NCBI RefSeq assembly: GCF_932526225.1
Contig: NC_064045.1
Span: forward strand, 8,620,138 to 8,684,137
Length of the DNA stretch: 64,000 nt
Direction: 5' to 3'
Origin: Nematostella vectensis
Taxonomy: Eukaryota; Cnidaria; Anthozoa; Actiniaria; Edwardsiidae
In this document: piece after piece, positions 35,079-46,538 of the stretch
Numbering within the stretch: position 1 is the stretch's first letter
Layout of the letters: each line of letters begins with the position of its first letter
Position numbers and translations under genes: made by a program
Notes under the pieces: model-generated
What the model saw: only the letters and a program-made list of their open reading frames with translations
Database searches by the model: none
Told to the model about the DNA's origin: nothing

Positions 35079-38000
35079 TTATCCTATTTCCAACGTAACT
35101 GCAAGGCTAAATACACCAACCTTGCATTCCACACCTCGGTGATATCTTTTGTACGGGTTATGAACAGGAAATCCCAATTTCTCCGTAGTTTTCTGACGAA
35201 AAAGTTTATCACGAATGCAAATAGAGAGCGAGTGCGGCTTGGAGCAACTGTTTAGAATGGGATCACTCTCGTGAAACAGATGCTGCAGTGACTCACTTTC
35301 TGAGCAAGCGTCAATAATGGCCTTCTTACCGACATCACTGATGTGATTATATGAGATGTCAAGAGCCTGTAAAGATTTAGTCTTAGTCACATACTTTGCA
35401 AGTGCACACATACCTTCGTCACCTATGTTGTTACATGCTAAAGATAGTTTCTCGAGAGAAGTATTTTTCGATAACGCTTTAGAAATTGATCTTGCACCGT
35501 CCATATTTATACAACAGCCATCAAGTATCAGAGACTTCAGCCTGCAACTGTTGTCCTGAAGTATGTTTGCAATAGCATTTAGTCCTTCTAGTCCTATTGG
35601 GTTAGCACTCATATCTAAAAGTGTCACATTTTGTATGGCTTTCGCTAATGCTCGAGTGCCAGAGGGGCCAATCCCTGCGTTAACTAATGTAAGTTCGGTC
35701 ACTTTTGTGTTGAGAGCAAGGCCATCAGAAATACGTTGCGCACCTAGATCGACAATATTACCATGACTATGAATCGATGTCAGTCTCGTGATAGTATTGT
35801 TGTGCCTCAACATTTCACCGAAAGCCTGTCCGGCATCAGGCGTCACGCGACCAGGATTTATCGCGAGTGTTCGTATTGTAGTATTGAACTTCAATGCTTC
35901 TGCAATATACTGAACGCCAGCATCTCCCAAAATTTCTCCCCCAATGTAAATATCGGTAAGAGTAGTATTGCCAGATAATACCTCGGCCAATGCAATGGCA
36001 CAATTGTCATCTATACTTGGAGAATGAATGTGAAATGTCGATAGGGTAGAATTGTCTTTCAAAGACTTGACCAATCTAACCCATGTCGTGTATTTATCAC
36101 TTGAACCGAAAAGAAAAGACCGGATTGATGAGTTACGTGACAGGAGGTCGTCTATCGAGCTTTCGGTGTTTTCAGAAGACTTTCTAATAACGAGGTTCAG
36201 GGTTAGTAAAGACGAGGAGGAAGCCATCGCATCGACGAGCTGCTGAGGAATTGTGGTGCCCTCTTTGTCAATCAAAATAGTGAGGTGACTGAGGGGAGGC
36301 GCACCACTGGCGCTACGGTCAGTTTGCGGGCTCAATATTTCAGACGAATCGCGTGACAACAAATGTGACAATCCAATTAAAGTGCTAGAATGATCGACAT
36401 CAGCAGCAACTCTGCACGGCAAACGCTGATATACCTCTTGTAGCCAACTACTTTCGATATCTTCGCATTCTGCTAAACAATCACAAAGCAGAGAGAACGG
36501 TAAACAATGCTCATGCCAATCACAAATGGGTACCCCCAGCGATGACATTTCTGGTACCAACGGCGCGAGTGCTTCTATGGCTTTTCTCGCATTGCCACCA
36601 ATCATAACTGCGAGATCGTACATGGTAGCGGTATAAAAAAAGGTCTCATTACGTAAGAGTTCAGGATCAACGATTCCTTGCGCAAGTCTGCTGGCCAAAT
36701 ACAAAGCACAGAAATAGTCCTGAAAAGACTTGTGGTTAAAAGAATACAAAAACACAGGCCGTATTGCACTTGACGGCTTCTCCTTTCTAAGAAAACCTAT
36801 TTTCATCAGGTCTTCTGATGGTTTGCAAAGGCGGAAAGTGACGGCATTTTCTTTCAGAGAATCAAAAGCAATTTTACCGAGTTCCAAATGTAGCGCTCGA
36901 ATCTCGTCCTCGTTTAAGCTCCTATTTTCCTTTTCGCAAAATCGTCTTGTCCGTAAGTACACTACTTCATCGTAAAGTTGCCTTAGACTGATATCCTTTT
37001 CGAAAGTTTTATTTGCATTAGTCTGACTATGTTCTTGAAAGCAAAGACAGTAGAGAGCTAATGTTAGGGGATTAGAGAAATCAAAATTGCAAATCCCTTG
37101 TAAGCTAATTCGAAAAAGAAATTGATCTAGAGGAAAAAGCTTTCTTATGTAGTCCTGTACATCACACAATCCCTTGAGATGTAGAACATTGCCTCCCACA
37201 AAGTGCTTGTATAAGTTGTAACCTTGACTAATTTGTTCTGGTCTGGCTTCCTGTGACCTGATTGTAACGAGAACGTTACTCGTGGCAAAAGCTTTCCTAG
37301 TTATTACTGCACCTAATCTCTCTTTTACGTTACTCGCCTCTACTGGAAGTTCATCGTAGCCGTCTAAGATCATTAGGATCTTAGACTGGTTCTCCTTCAT
37401 GTAATCAAACACCTGCTTTCTCTCCTCATCAGAGGTTTCTGATGACAGGAGTTGCTCCTGCATTGCTTTGGCAATTCCCCCATCTTTCATTTCTTTGCAT
37501 CTCAAAAAGAGCAGCAGTTCAACTTCTGGAAAAGATTCAGATGTAGGCAATTCTCCTTTAGCCCAGTCAAAGGCAAGCTTTTGACACAAAGTAGTTTTGC
37601 CGGCACCTGATTCCCCCTCTATTAGTACTCTGCATGCTTCCTTCAATTGCCCATCAACAACAAACAGGCCATCCATCTTCACGTCAGAGCAAGTGTCTCT
37701 ATTGACCAGTTTCAGCTCTGAGAACATCTTGTTGAGGTGGAAGTCATACCTAATACCACCAAAGTCATTGCCATGGAGGTTATCAAGCGGCTCTATCAAT
37801 GCATTCTCACCAGTTGTGTACTTTTCACGCAGACACTTGATCAGGTTTTCAATAACTAGGAAGGTCCAAACAGAATAGTTTTATTTTGTTTGAGATTTAC
37901 ATTTTATAATTAAAAGTAAGTAGGTGCCCGAGTAGGTGCATTCAGGTTGGCTGTGTTATTCATTTATTAAAATACTTGTTTGATTCTCTGATTACCCTGA

Positions 38001-39850
38001 CAAGAGAACTTAAAACAAGTTTATTAATTTGCGAGTCATTATTTTTGGTCTTCACTATCACACAAACAAGGCCCGATTTGGAAAAAAAAGTTATTTCATG
38101 GATTGGATGGATTATGTGATTCTGAGAAAAATACATCCAGAAAATACTTCCAGAAAAGAGCATTCGAAATTTCATGATTTTTTTTTTGTGGTAGTGGGGG
38201 GAATGGGGTTGAGTTAAAGTGAGGATTTTGCAATTTTGTGATATCAATATTTTATTTTCTAGGTTTCGCTATTTTTGCAAAACAACAACAACAGAATGTA
38301 GCAAACAGTTATTCTCTACTGCATGGGCTAAATTTATTTCCCCAAAAGAAAAAAAAAACAGAACTACAATTTATACTAACGATAATGTGTCTATCTGTAT
38401 CATAACACACATTCTACTGAGAAGTCAGTGATCACTAGAGACGTTTCTCATAATCAGTTGTGAAGGCTAAGTGTGCTCGTGACTACAGTAGAATCCCAAG
38501 GCTGGCCTTGCCCCTATCCTGTTGCACCCCTATTCCTTCTTAGTACCCTTCATGTAAGCTCCTACCTTTAGGTCTGGTGTGTGGCTTCTCCACTGAGGCT
38601 GAGGCAGTGCTAGAAGGGAAGAGAAAAATTAAATCATAGTGCAATTGAAGAACAAGGTTTTATAAAATTTGTTTTTTACTAAAATAAGAAAAAAACATGT
38701 GGAAAGGGAAGAAGAAAATAAATCCTGAACTTACTTTGACACAGCGGCATTGTCCGCAACAGCAGATGTGGCACATTCCTTAAGGGTCACATTGCTAATG
38801 TTGGCCACATGTCCACCTGTGAATAAAAATTCAATTTCTATGTTAAAAAATATCTTGCTGTGCAATCCAAAAATAAGTAGAGCAGATAAATATAATAAAT
38901 GTGTTTTCAGGTCTATTTAGCCTGATTGAACTAAGAATTAATACATTTTCTTTATATATTTACTGTTATATGATTTCAATTATAAGTTCAGAGACAACTT
39001 TTCTGTGGATTTTGGAAAAGATATGCAATTTCTTGTAGTCTCATTTTTTTAACAAAGCATACAACTCACTTGAGCTTTGTCCTTGTATAGACCTCTTGAT
39101 GTCCTGTACGTCTCCTGCAATCTTTTCTGTTGTGGCCGACAGCATGGATACTTCTTTACTTGTGCTTGACATACTGTGCTGTATGTCTTCTGACATCTTT
39201 TCTGTTGTGGCAGACAGCTTGGAAAATTCTTTAGCTGTGGTGACCCTCAGTTCAGACACCTCCTTGGCTAGCTCCAGGTCATGGTAATACCAGTCTTCCA
39301 GAACGTTTTTGCACTCCTCTCCAAGAGGGGCGTCCTTTAGGGCGTCAACTTCGCCCTCAGTCACCCCTCCTAGATCGACTATAGCTTTTGAGATTTCAGA
39401 CCAGTATTGAAGGAAATCCCCTTCCTTCAATTCTGTGGACTTGACATGAGCGAACATTTTGTTACCATGCCACTTTAGTCGGCACATGTTTGCCTCCATT
39501 GTGGTGTCTGTTAAAGGAGGAAGATCATCCCAACCTGAAGTAGTTGATGGTGGTTTGAGACTACATATGTTGCGAAGAAGGCAAAACAGAAGCGTGATGT
39601 CGTAATTCTTAGCATCAGGCAGTGAACCGCTAGGGGGAAACAAGAGATCCCACTGTTCTTGTCTGATGACCTTCTTGTTTAAAAGTTTCTTCAGGGTAGC
39701 TTTGTTCTTCTTTAGACTTTTTGCAAGGGAGCTTGGAGGATGGATGGAGTTGAAGACAGTGAGCAGTGCTTTTGTGCCGCCATCGACCAGCAAACGACAG
39801 AGTCTGCTGAAGTTGTCTTTGCCTTCAGTGCCAGATAAAACAGAGGCCAT
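35079..39850 (-). CDS. HEPN(DZIP3-type)-NACHT-LRR receptor
   Basis: Four coding exons on the minus strand: 39850-39070, 38816-38735, 38609-38566, 37855-35079; GT-AG introns, in frame, about 1227 residues. Residues about 1-180 resemble the DZIP3/hRUL138-type HEPN domain (FSRLCRLLVDGGTKALLTVF, QWDLLFPPSGSLPDAKNYDI, TLLFCLLRNICSL). Next come repeats resembling a coiled coil (KLSATTEKMSEDIQ, MLSATTEKIAGDVQD). The NACHT domain has Walker A GESGAGKTTL (near residue 385) and Walker B ILMILDGYDELP (near 465). The C-terminal third is leucine-rich repeats (LKSLILDGCCINMDGARSIS, LEKLSLACNNIGDEGMCAL). Such proteins are cytosolic sensors in innate immunity; the ligand is unknown. The HEPN motif position expected to hold Arg reads HGNKMFAH here, so RNase activity is doubtful. 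Confidence 0.9.
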
Positions 39851-42528
39851 ATTGTTCTACAAAAAATAATACAAACAGTATACTCAGCTACAAATATCCT
39901 TGCTAGTATTTGCCCCAAAAGGAAGGATTACACGCTAAATTACAGGCTCTTATGTATTCGTTGAGGAAACAGTTGTGCTTTTTAGGGAGTCTCGTACCCA
40001 GACCGCTTTACGTCAGGCAGAACGCAGGAAAAATCTTGCAAGTTTTTCGAATATCTTGCAAGCAGCGTTTTTATGACCGTTTTTTACTATTTTTGTGCAG
40101 AAGTCCAAGGGCCTACCTACACACACTTGTTGTAAACCATTGAGTTTTCTTTTCGGCGGTTCCCTGTTCAATTAGACGATATTTTACTTCGTAAAATCCA
40201 AGACTGCGGATGACACTGTTAAGCACGATACATCATTTCATGAAATGAATTTGGATGGTCTGAATGTTCTGGCACTTATTTGAACTCATACTGCTCTGGT
40301 ACTGTTCTGGTTGGGTTGAATTCATCACAAATATCTTGAATAATTCGAGCACATTCTGTTTTTATGTTCCCTAGAAGATCTCTAGAGCGAGTAACTCACT
40401 ATTCACACATGATCTTATGCCGAATTCCGAACTCCAGGAAAATATTTAGGCTATTTCTGCAGTTATCATGTGCACATGGAATTTTACAAGCAAGAAATGC
40501 AGTATGGAAAGGTCTTTCTTCGTTTGTGAAAATTCGTAACATTTGCTTGCAGATTTCGTCCTCCATCTTGGATCTGTAATCTGCCAGTCGTTATTTTTTT
40601 CCGTCTTTGCTTCAGGGTTCCTGTGGATGTCCGCGCAACAGCAAATAACGACTGGGTACGAGTCTGCTTTTTACTTTTGTTGCCTTTTTTTACTTTCCAT
40701 TTTTTTACCCTTTGTTACTTTTTTATTTAAGACGTCCCTCTCATGATCCACAACAAAATTACAGATAAAACAAAACAACAAATTATTTTCACTTCAAAGT
40801 AGACTGTCAGGATAAACATAATCAAGCATAATCGTGAGTAGAAATATTAGGACAAATGATTCCTTCTTTTTCATCTTCCTTTGAGCCTTCTTTACAAATT
40901 CACCCATTTGTTATGACTACAATTTTGGATATTGTTGAAAAGAGCTTATTTTCTTTGTGCTTTATTCTCAGTTCTAGGTCTCCATGGTTTAACAAAGAAC
41001 CCTTGTCATTCTGTTTCTTTGAAATTATATTGTCAAAATTATTTAATTCGAGGAAAGAATTGGCTATTTTTTCCAGAGAATTATAGGAAAGAACACCCTC
41101 AAATAAACACTAAGTTGTGCACTTGAATGACTTTTATGTAGAGAAAGCCAAATTATGCTTTTCGCACAAGCGCGTAATTCCAGAAACCCTGTATATTAGT
41201 GCTGCTTCCACTCTTCCTTGACAAATTACTTATTCATATTTTTCTTTTCAGCTGTGGCTGCTAAATCATAGCTCGGTCTGCATTTTACAGAATGTCTTGA
41301 CACTCAATGGGGAATATGGCAATATGAGATGGAAGTATAACCTCTCAGCAACAAATCATTGATAGTTATGATAACTATATAAAACAAAAATGGTAATGGA
41401 GTGGGTTTTTAAATCATTGATGGCTGGTTAAACTGCCTCACGGTACATTACCTTGGTAGATTTAAGTTAATGGTGAAAACAGGTGAAAACAAGTTCCATC
41501 TTAGTACTTCATCAACCAACCTGTGACACAGCACAAAGATTATGAGAATCAGCCCTCAAACATTCTACAAGGCCATTAAGATCTTATCAGAGTGTTTAGT
41601 GGGAGGGTTTGATATTAGATTAGGGTGCAGTGGTACTCAGTTTTCTGAGTTCTACTGAAACCCTCCTGGCTAGGAGCATACTAGAAGATACCCAAAACAA
41701 AAAAGAAACGTTAACAAGTTTTTTTACTTATAAATAGATACACACTGTCAAAAATAATGTAGATATGCCTTTTTATACAATGTAAGCATTGATTAAAATT
41801 GTAATATGCTTTTTGTTTTGTTATACATTCCAATAACGGAATTATGAGTTAGTTTTGTAACTTACATCCTGGAATGTTTACATTTAGGATTTTTGGGTGC
41901 AGATGTTTTGATCCGTGGCTTTTTGGTTTCCTAATATATGGATTGATGGGCTGATAGTAAGTTTGTATCACACCGTATGTTATCGTCGAAGGTTTATCGT
42001 TTTTCCATGTACGTGAGTCAACAGATACAAAAGCGAAACCGGAAGTGCTATCATAAACATATTTTACAACAGGACGAAACCTAGCTCAAGATTCACAAAC
42101 AAGGCACAAAAGATACAGTAAATACGCCTTATCATTTGATAAACACGAGGCAGTGCGGAAAATGGAGTTTAGGAAGAAATGCGAACACGACATGGACGAA
42201 CAACAGAAGCGAACAACCGGAACAACACGGCCACTCCACTTCGTTCTTTTTCAACACTTAATAAAGACTTTTTTCGACGATTTTTGCGCTTAAAGTATCT
42301 AAATTAAGAAAACAACCTTCTTACTTCCAGCTTCCGCTTACCGGGCAGGTCCGGTCGAAACCCTTTAGCGGCAAATCATGTTTTTTGCAGGCAAACGATG
42401 AAACATTCCGACCGTGAACGAAAGGTGTGGAGAAGAGGACGTGCAGGACTGGTAACTAGCTATTTATAAATATGGGAACGAGGTCATCAGCGGTGTTGCC
42501 CAAAAGGCGCGGGTAAACCAAATACAAT
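39851..42528. other. Intergenic upstream of the NLR gene
   Basis: Presumed promoter and 5' UTR of the NLR gene at the left. The rest is AT-rich with no exon, RNA gene or repeat that I can support. Confidence 0.5.
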
Positions 42529-43314
42529 ATGGCGGCGGATGAAGTTGTTTTTGTTCGATTCGGGAAACTTCCAAAGGAAAGACCACGAAAAACTGTGTTG
42601 GTAGGGAAGGGAGTTGTTGGGAGTTTCTTGTTACGTCCATAAACATCTACTTTATTGGCCAATAACGTTTTCACATCGATAAAGTGTAGACTACTACAGT
42701 TGTAAACAAATACTTATAAAAATCGTTTTCAGTTGAAGCTGGGCCGTTTTTAGAACGCATCAGGAGTAAAAAAGAATTTTTTTCTGCTATCTGAGCTTCG
42801 GCATGTTCTTGAATTTTTCTCTGAAATTTTGACCATTATGCCTCCCCTTAAAACAGTGGTGGAACTTACCTTGAACTGGAATTAGTCGAATTTTATACGG
42901 TCTAAAATCCACAACTTTACCTCTCTTCATCTGTTGTATATTTTGATGTATTGATGACCTTTTCCTGGCTGTCCCAACTCTCCCCCCCCCTGGAAGTCCT
43001 GGATCTGCCCCCTGCAAATCTACACATCTTGAAGCTCCTGACAAATCAAACTCAGCTTGTAAACTCAAATTAGATACATTCAGGGTCTGGGAGAAGAGTA
43101 TTGATGGCCCTTGCTTTCCTGGGATAGCTCTGAACTACTGTAGCCATTCAGTCCACAAATTGTATCAATTCATAATTTTTATATTGGTTTCAGAGCAAAG
43201 AGGGGCAGAGATGTCTAGCACATCAACTCCTAGAGCACATCAAGCCTGTCTGTGGTTACCATTGCAATGTCACACTTCTATTCCTGGATGCAACAAGGAG
43301 AACTTTTGGCATTG
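42529..43314 (+). CDS. Possible 5' exons of an unrecognised gene
   Basis: An ATG at 42529 opens 24 codons (MAADEVVFVRFGKLPKERPR...) ending before a weak donor TTG|GTAGGG at 42600. A candidate second exon 43194-43314 follows TTGGTTTCAG and reads SKEGQRCLAHQLLEHIKPVC then GYHCNVTLLFLDATRRTFGI before GTGACA. The two join in frame and both look protein-like, but I do not recognise the family. Continuation to the right was not found; virus-like DNA begins about 1.2 kb further on, so the gene may be interrupted or use a very large intron. Confidence 0.35.
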
Positions 43315-43744
43315 GTGACAGTATAAATATTGTATTAAACTCACAAAGTTACACTTTTTATCTCAACATAATAACCATTTTCTTTATTGCATTTATTTTA
43401 AAAAATAGCAAATTTGTCTTTAAAGATTGCAGATTACACAGTTGCAGTATGCTATTTTATTATAAAGCTATGGTGGTCCTACACATGCTCTCATTGGTTT
43501 ATTAGCCACCAATACATCCCCGTAAGGGATGATCCTGGTTTGGCAGTACAGGAACTTATGGTCCCTCAAATGTTTCCATCGTTTGTATTTAGTGAGTTCG
43601 TTCTTTTTCCATTGGAAAAATTGGGTCCGTGAGGTCCGTGAGAAAAGGTAGTTTAGAGGTTGGCGGTACGAGACCACTTTCACAAAAGTGAAAGTGAGCC
43701 CGAACCAAGCCAACCGCTATACTACTGCCGTGTGACGGGATCAT

Positions 43745-43990
43745 GCTGTATGGAAACTGCCGATGGAATCCATTTTATGGAAACTATACATTTATTTCAT
43801 TTTATGGAGACTATGTTATTTTTAGTTTTATGGATACTATATATTTTCGCGTGATGGGATCCGTTGTATGTAAACTGCTATGGAATCCACTGTGTGGAAA
43901 CTGCTGATGGAATTCATTTTATGGAAACTGTACATTTTTTTATGGAGACTACATGTTATTTTTAGTTTTATGGATACTATATATTTTTCG
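43745..43990. repeat. About 120-bp tandem duplication
   Basis: Two imperfect copies of a block with 'ggaaactgctgatggaatt', 'cattttatggaaact' and 'tagttttatggatactatat'. Confidence 0.7.
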
Positions 43991-44160
43991 TACGGTGTGT
44001 GATGGTTTCAAATACAATCCTATGGTTACGGCCGCTGCGTGACATTCTTGGAATTTTTATTCTTAGGAGTGTATCTGGGGAGAACCCGCTGGTGAGTCTG
44101 GGCATGTCTATTGTATTTAGGGATTTTCCCGCTGACAAAGTGGAATGTTCTAGATGTGCT

Positions 44161-44412
44161 TAAAGCCGAATTGCCACCAGTTTACTTCCGGAGGTCCGAC
44201 AGAAACCTCAACCGTTAAAAGACAAAATAATCTACTAGAATCCGAGATATTTAACAGGCCATCCGCTCTAAATTATCAATCACATCCTCAAAGAAACTTC
44301 CAATAGACACACTACTTTCAATATTCTGAAATATTTTTCACTTTTTCCATTAAAAATCATCGGAGATTGTTATGTAATCCACCGGAAGTAAACTGGTGAT
44401 AATGCGGCTTTA
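44161..44412. mobile_element. MITE family B, copy 3
   Basis: The ends 'taaagccgaattgccaccag' and 'ctggtgataatgcggcttta' are near-perfect inverted repeats. The interior matches copies at 6251-6498 and 17171-17388. Confidence 0.8.
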
Positions 44413-44520
44413 AAGTCATGGGACTATCGTATGATCATATTGTGCCCATAGGCGTAAGGATAAAGTCTTATATAATAATATATAAGATGAGATGTGATGA
44501 AGGGATACATATGGCATAAG

Positions 44521-45256
44521 ATGAAGAGGGATATTACGACTGTCCGTTTTGTGATCTAAGGATAGCGGAGTACGTGACTAAGGGAGAGTCGGCGAGGTTC
44601 GAGGCATGTTGTGTTGGGCAGGATATGGTGAATGACAATGGAGCTAATGTGTGTAGAAATTGTTCGCCCCATGACAGGTTCTCCAATAGGGTTCTGGATT
44701 CCGGATCCTAGTGTGTGGATTCCGGATTCCATGTGGGTTTTTTCTCGTGGATTCCGGATCCCAGCAGCATGGATTCCGGATTCCATATCTCATTTTTTCA
44801 TGGATTCCGGATTCCATATCTCATTTTTTCATGGATTCCGGATTCCATATCTCATTTTTTCATGGATTCCGGATCCCATATCTCATTTTTTCATGGATTC
44901 CGGATTCCGGATTACCTGTCATGGGGCGAAATTGTGGTGTTCACCATGGATACGACTATGCCGTCGAGTATGTTGATTTTCATGCGAATAAGTATAGAAT
45001 GTATAGAAAGTCGGTGTACCAAAGGAAGTACTATCCAGAACATGTATTAATTAACTTTAGTTTAGAGTACCAATCAAAGCAAAGTTTACGCAGGAGATTA
45101 AATCAAATTGAGACGGCTATGAAAAAATTGTTTACTAAAAGACGGTATATCCAATTGAGATTTATTTTCTACAAATTATTTCAACTGGAAGATGATAAAC
45201 AGGGTATGGAAAAGTGTATAAAATACATAAGTCACAGAACACTGAGAATGTTATGA
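44521..45256 (+). pseudogene. VLTF3-like virus-type gene, split by an insertion
   Basis: Two coding pieces flank a 266-bp insertion. The left piece (about 44521-44663) encodes a Cys-rich segment (YYDCPFCDLR, EACCVGQDM, VCRNC). The right piece (44936-45256) encodes YDYAVEYVDFHANKYR, then YRKSVYQRKYY and a basic helical tail, ending in TGA. The KS-Y-RKY block after paired Cys motifs is the hallmark of proteins related to poxvirus late transcription factor VLTF3, found in many giant viruses and in Polinton-like elements. The left piece has an in-frame stop just upstream and no ATG in frame, so its start is also lost. It could belong to the element beginning near 46.2 kb or to an older, separate one; its decay favours the latter. 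Confidence 0.6.
44664..44929. mobile_element. 266-bp inverted-repeat insertion with 6-bp target duplication
   Basis: Perfect 16-bp terminal inverted repeats, tcgccccatgacaggt (44664-44679) and its complement (44914-44929), are flanked on both sides by AATTGT (44658-44663 and 44930-44935). The interior is a 31-bp minisatellite of about 5 units ('atggattccggattccatat') plus leader sequence. This is a non-autonomous DNA element that landed inside the VLTF3-like gene. Confidence 0.85.
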
Positions 45257-45393
45257 AGGGTTATGGAAACGGATTTAACGTGTGGAGACGAAGTGATCAC
45301 CATCTTTCTCTAGAGACATGTATATGCTTACCATATGGGGTCTTATCATAATAAAACCTTATGCTAAAGTTTTGTTCAGTTTGTCTCTCATTT

Positions 45394-45925
45394 CTACCAT
45401 AATCTGTTCTCTGATATGGTCCTCGCTTTTTTTCTCAACTGAGGTGAGCGTTTATATACCTTTTCCCGTATCGACTCTCTCATTTCATTATATTTTTCAG
45501 CCTCTTTGATAATGAGATTGAATTCGTCTGAGGATATTTGGCTGTCGTTCAATGCTTTGCTAATAAGGTCATCGATTGTACTCAATTTAGATTTAGCTAG
45601 CAGCACGCGTTTCTGTACATTTTTCGATAGTCTCTTAGAGACTGATGCCGTCACTCACAACCCCAGTCAACCATGTCCCAAATGCCCGAGCCGATAGGGC
45701 TACTGAGAGGGAACCCGACCCGATAGCTATTTTGTTTATAATCGACCGAGACTTCGCGTACTTCTTCCTAACTCTTTGGTGGTGTTCGAGGTTTGCGCTA
45801 ATAGAGTTCTTAATAGAACAGATTTGTTGTAGTCTGAAACTTTTACCATTGTCTTCCTCGGATGGGATGGTTGGGTAAATCTGGCGACCTCTCTCGTGTG
45901 GTTTTGCTTCATACATGTTGTCCAT
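45394..45925 (-). pseudogene. Frameshifted membrane/coiled-coil protein gene
   Basis: Two overlapping minus-strand frames seem to be halves of one gene. The first (45925-45635) starts MDNMYEAKPHERGRQ and runs to a small-residue-rich hydrophobic stretch (IAIGSGSLSVALSARAFGTW). The second (45654-45394) continues SKRLSKNVQKRVLLAKSKL and ISKALNDSQISSDEFNLIIK, a helical tail. The change of frame falls around 45640-45655. I believe similar proteins accompany Polinton-like elements in invertebrate genomes, but I know no function. Confidence 0.5.
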
Positions 45926-45937
45926 TATATTATATGG

Positions 45938-46150
45938 TTAGATAATCTCGATGTACGTTTCTTGTTTTGTGCTGTCGTACATGTACTCGACATCGCCGGA
46001 TAGCGCCTCACACATTACGTTGCTAGCGAAAAGCGCTGGGTTAGCGCCCTTCTCGGTGTTGATGTGGAGGACGGTAGGGTTTGACCCCCATACGTACAAC
46101 TGGTATGCCACAGATGAAAGTGTCTGAGAGGGCCCAAAAGAAACTTCCAA
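45938..46150 (-). pseudogene. Remnant of a virus-type hypothetical gene (no start codon)
   Basis: An open minus-strand frame of about 70 codons (SSVAYQLYVWGSNPTVLHIN, FASNVMCEALSGDVEYMYD) ends at 45938, directly upstream of the frameshifted gene and in the same direction. No in-frame ATG is present at its 5' end, so it looks truncated. The function is unknown; it probably belongs to the same decayed element. Confidence 0.4.
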
Positions 46151-46339
46151 GTTATTTTCTCCTGTATTTTAGATATCTCATACATTTACTGTATTTTTGG
46201 CTGCTAAAAAGGGGGGGCACGCCCTGGCTACGCCCCTGTCCATGTAAAAATTAGGCAACTCAACTGCAAATGCACGAGTAGTATCACTAGTATATTTGGT
46301 CAGGTTTTGGTCAGCTAGGGGAGGGGTGGTCAAGCTGGA
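46151..46339. other. Junction zone; possible left end of the Polinton-type element
   Basis: Contains a fragment resembling the end of a dispersed element ('gggggggcacgccctggctacgcccctg' region, about 46208-46239), then unassigned DNA before the viral promoter block. A terminal inverted repeat cannot be identified because the right end of the element is outside the window. Confidence 0.35.
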
Positions 46340-46500
46340 TTCTGATTGGTGGATATATGGTCAGGTGTGTGACGTCACAGGTGGTGTTAACCAATGGGAA
46401 TGGAGATATCTGGTTAGGGGTGTGACGTCACGCGGGGTCGGGATTGGCTCCCGCGCGCGCGACAACACGGTGACGTCAGCGCGGGAAAGGATATAAGGCC
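46340..46500 (+). promoter_or_regulatory. Early-type promoter: three CRE/ATF sites, CCAAT boxes, TATA
   Basis: Perfect TGACGTCA sites lie at 46370-46377, 46423-46430 and 46471-46478, spaced 53 and 48 bp. ATTGG/CCAAT motifs lie at about 46345, 46391 and 46443. TATAAG at 46492 is 47 bp before the ATG of the GRF protein. The first two CRE-CCAAT units form a degenerate direct repeat. Confidence 0.7.
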
Positions 46501-46538
46501 CTAGGTGTTTTTTCAGGTTAAGCAGCAACCTTTCAGCC

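Noticed and set aside
35356..37878. Several plus-strand frames of 60-90 codons
   Set aside because: Complement of the NLR exon, without independent evidence.
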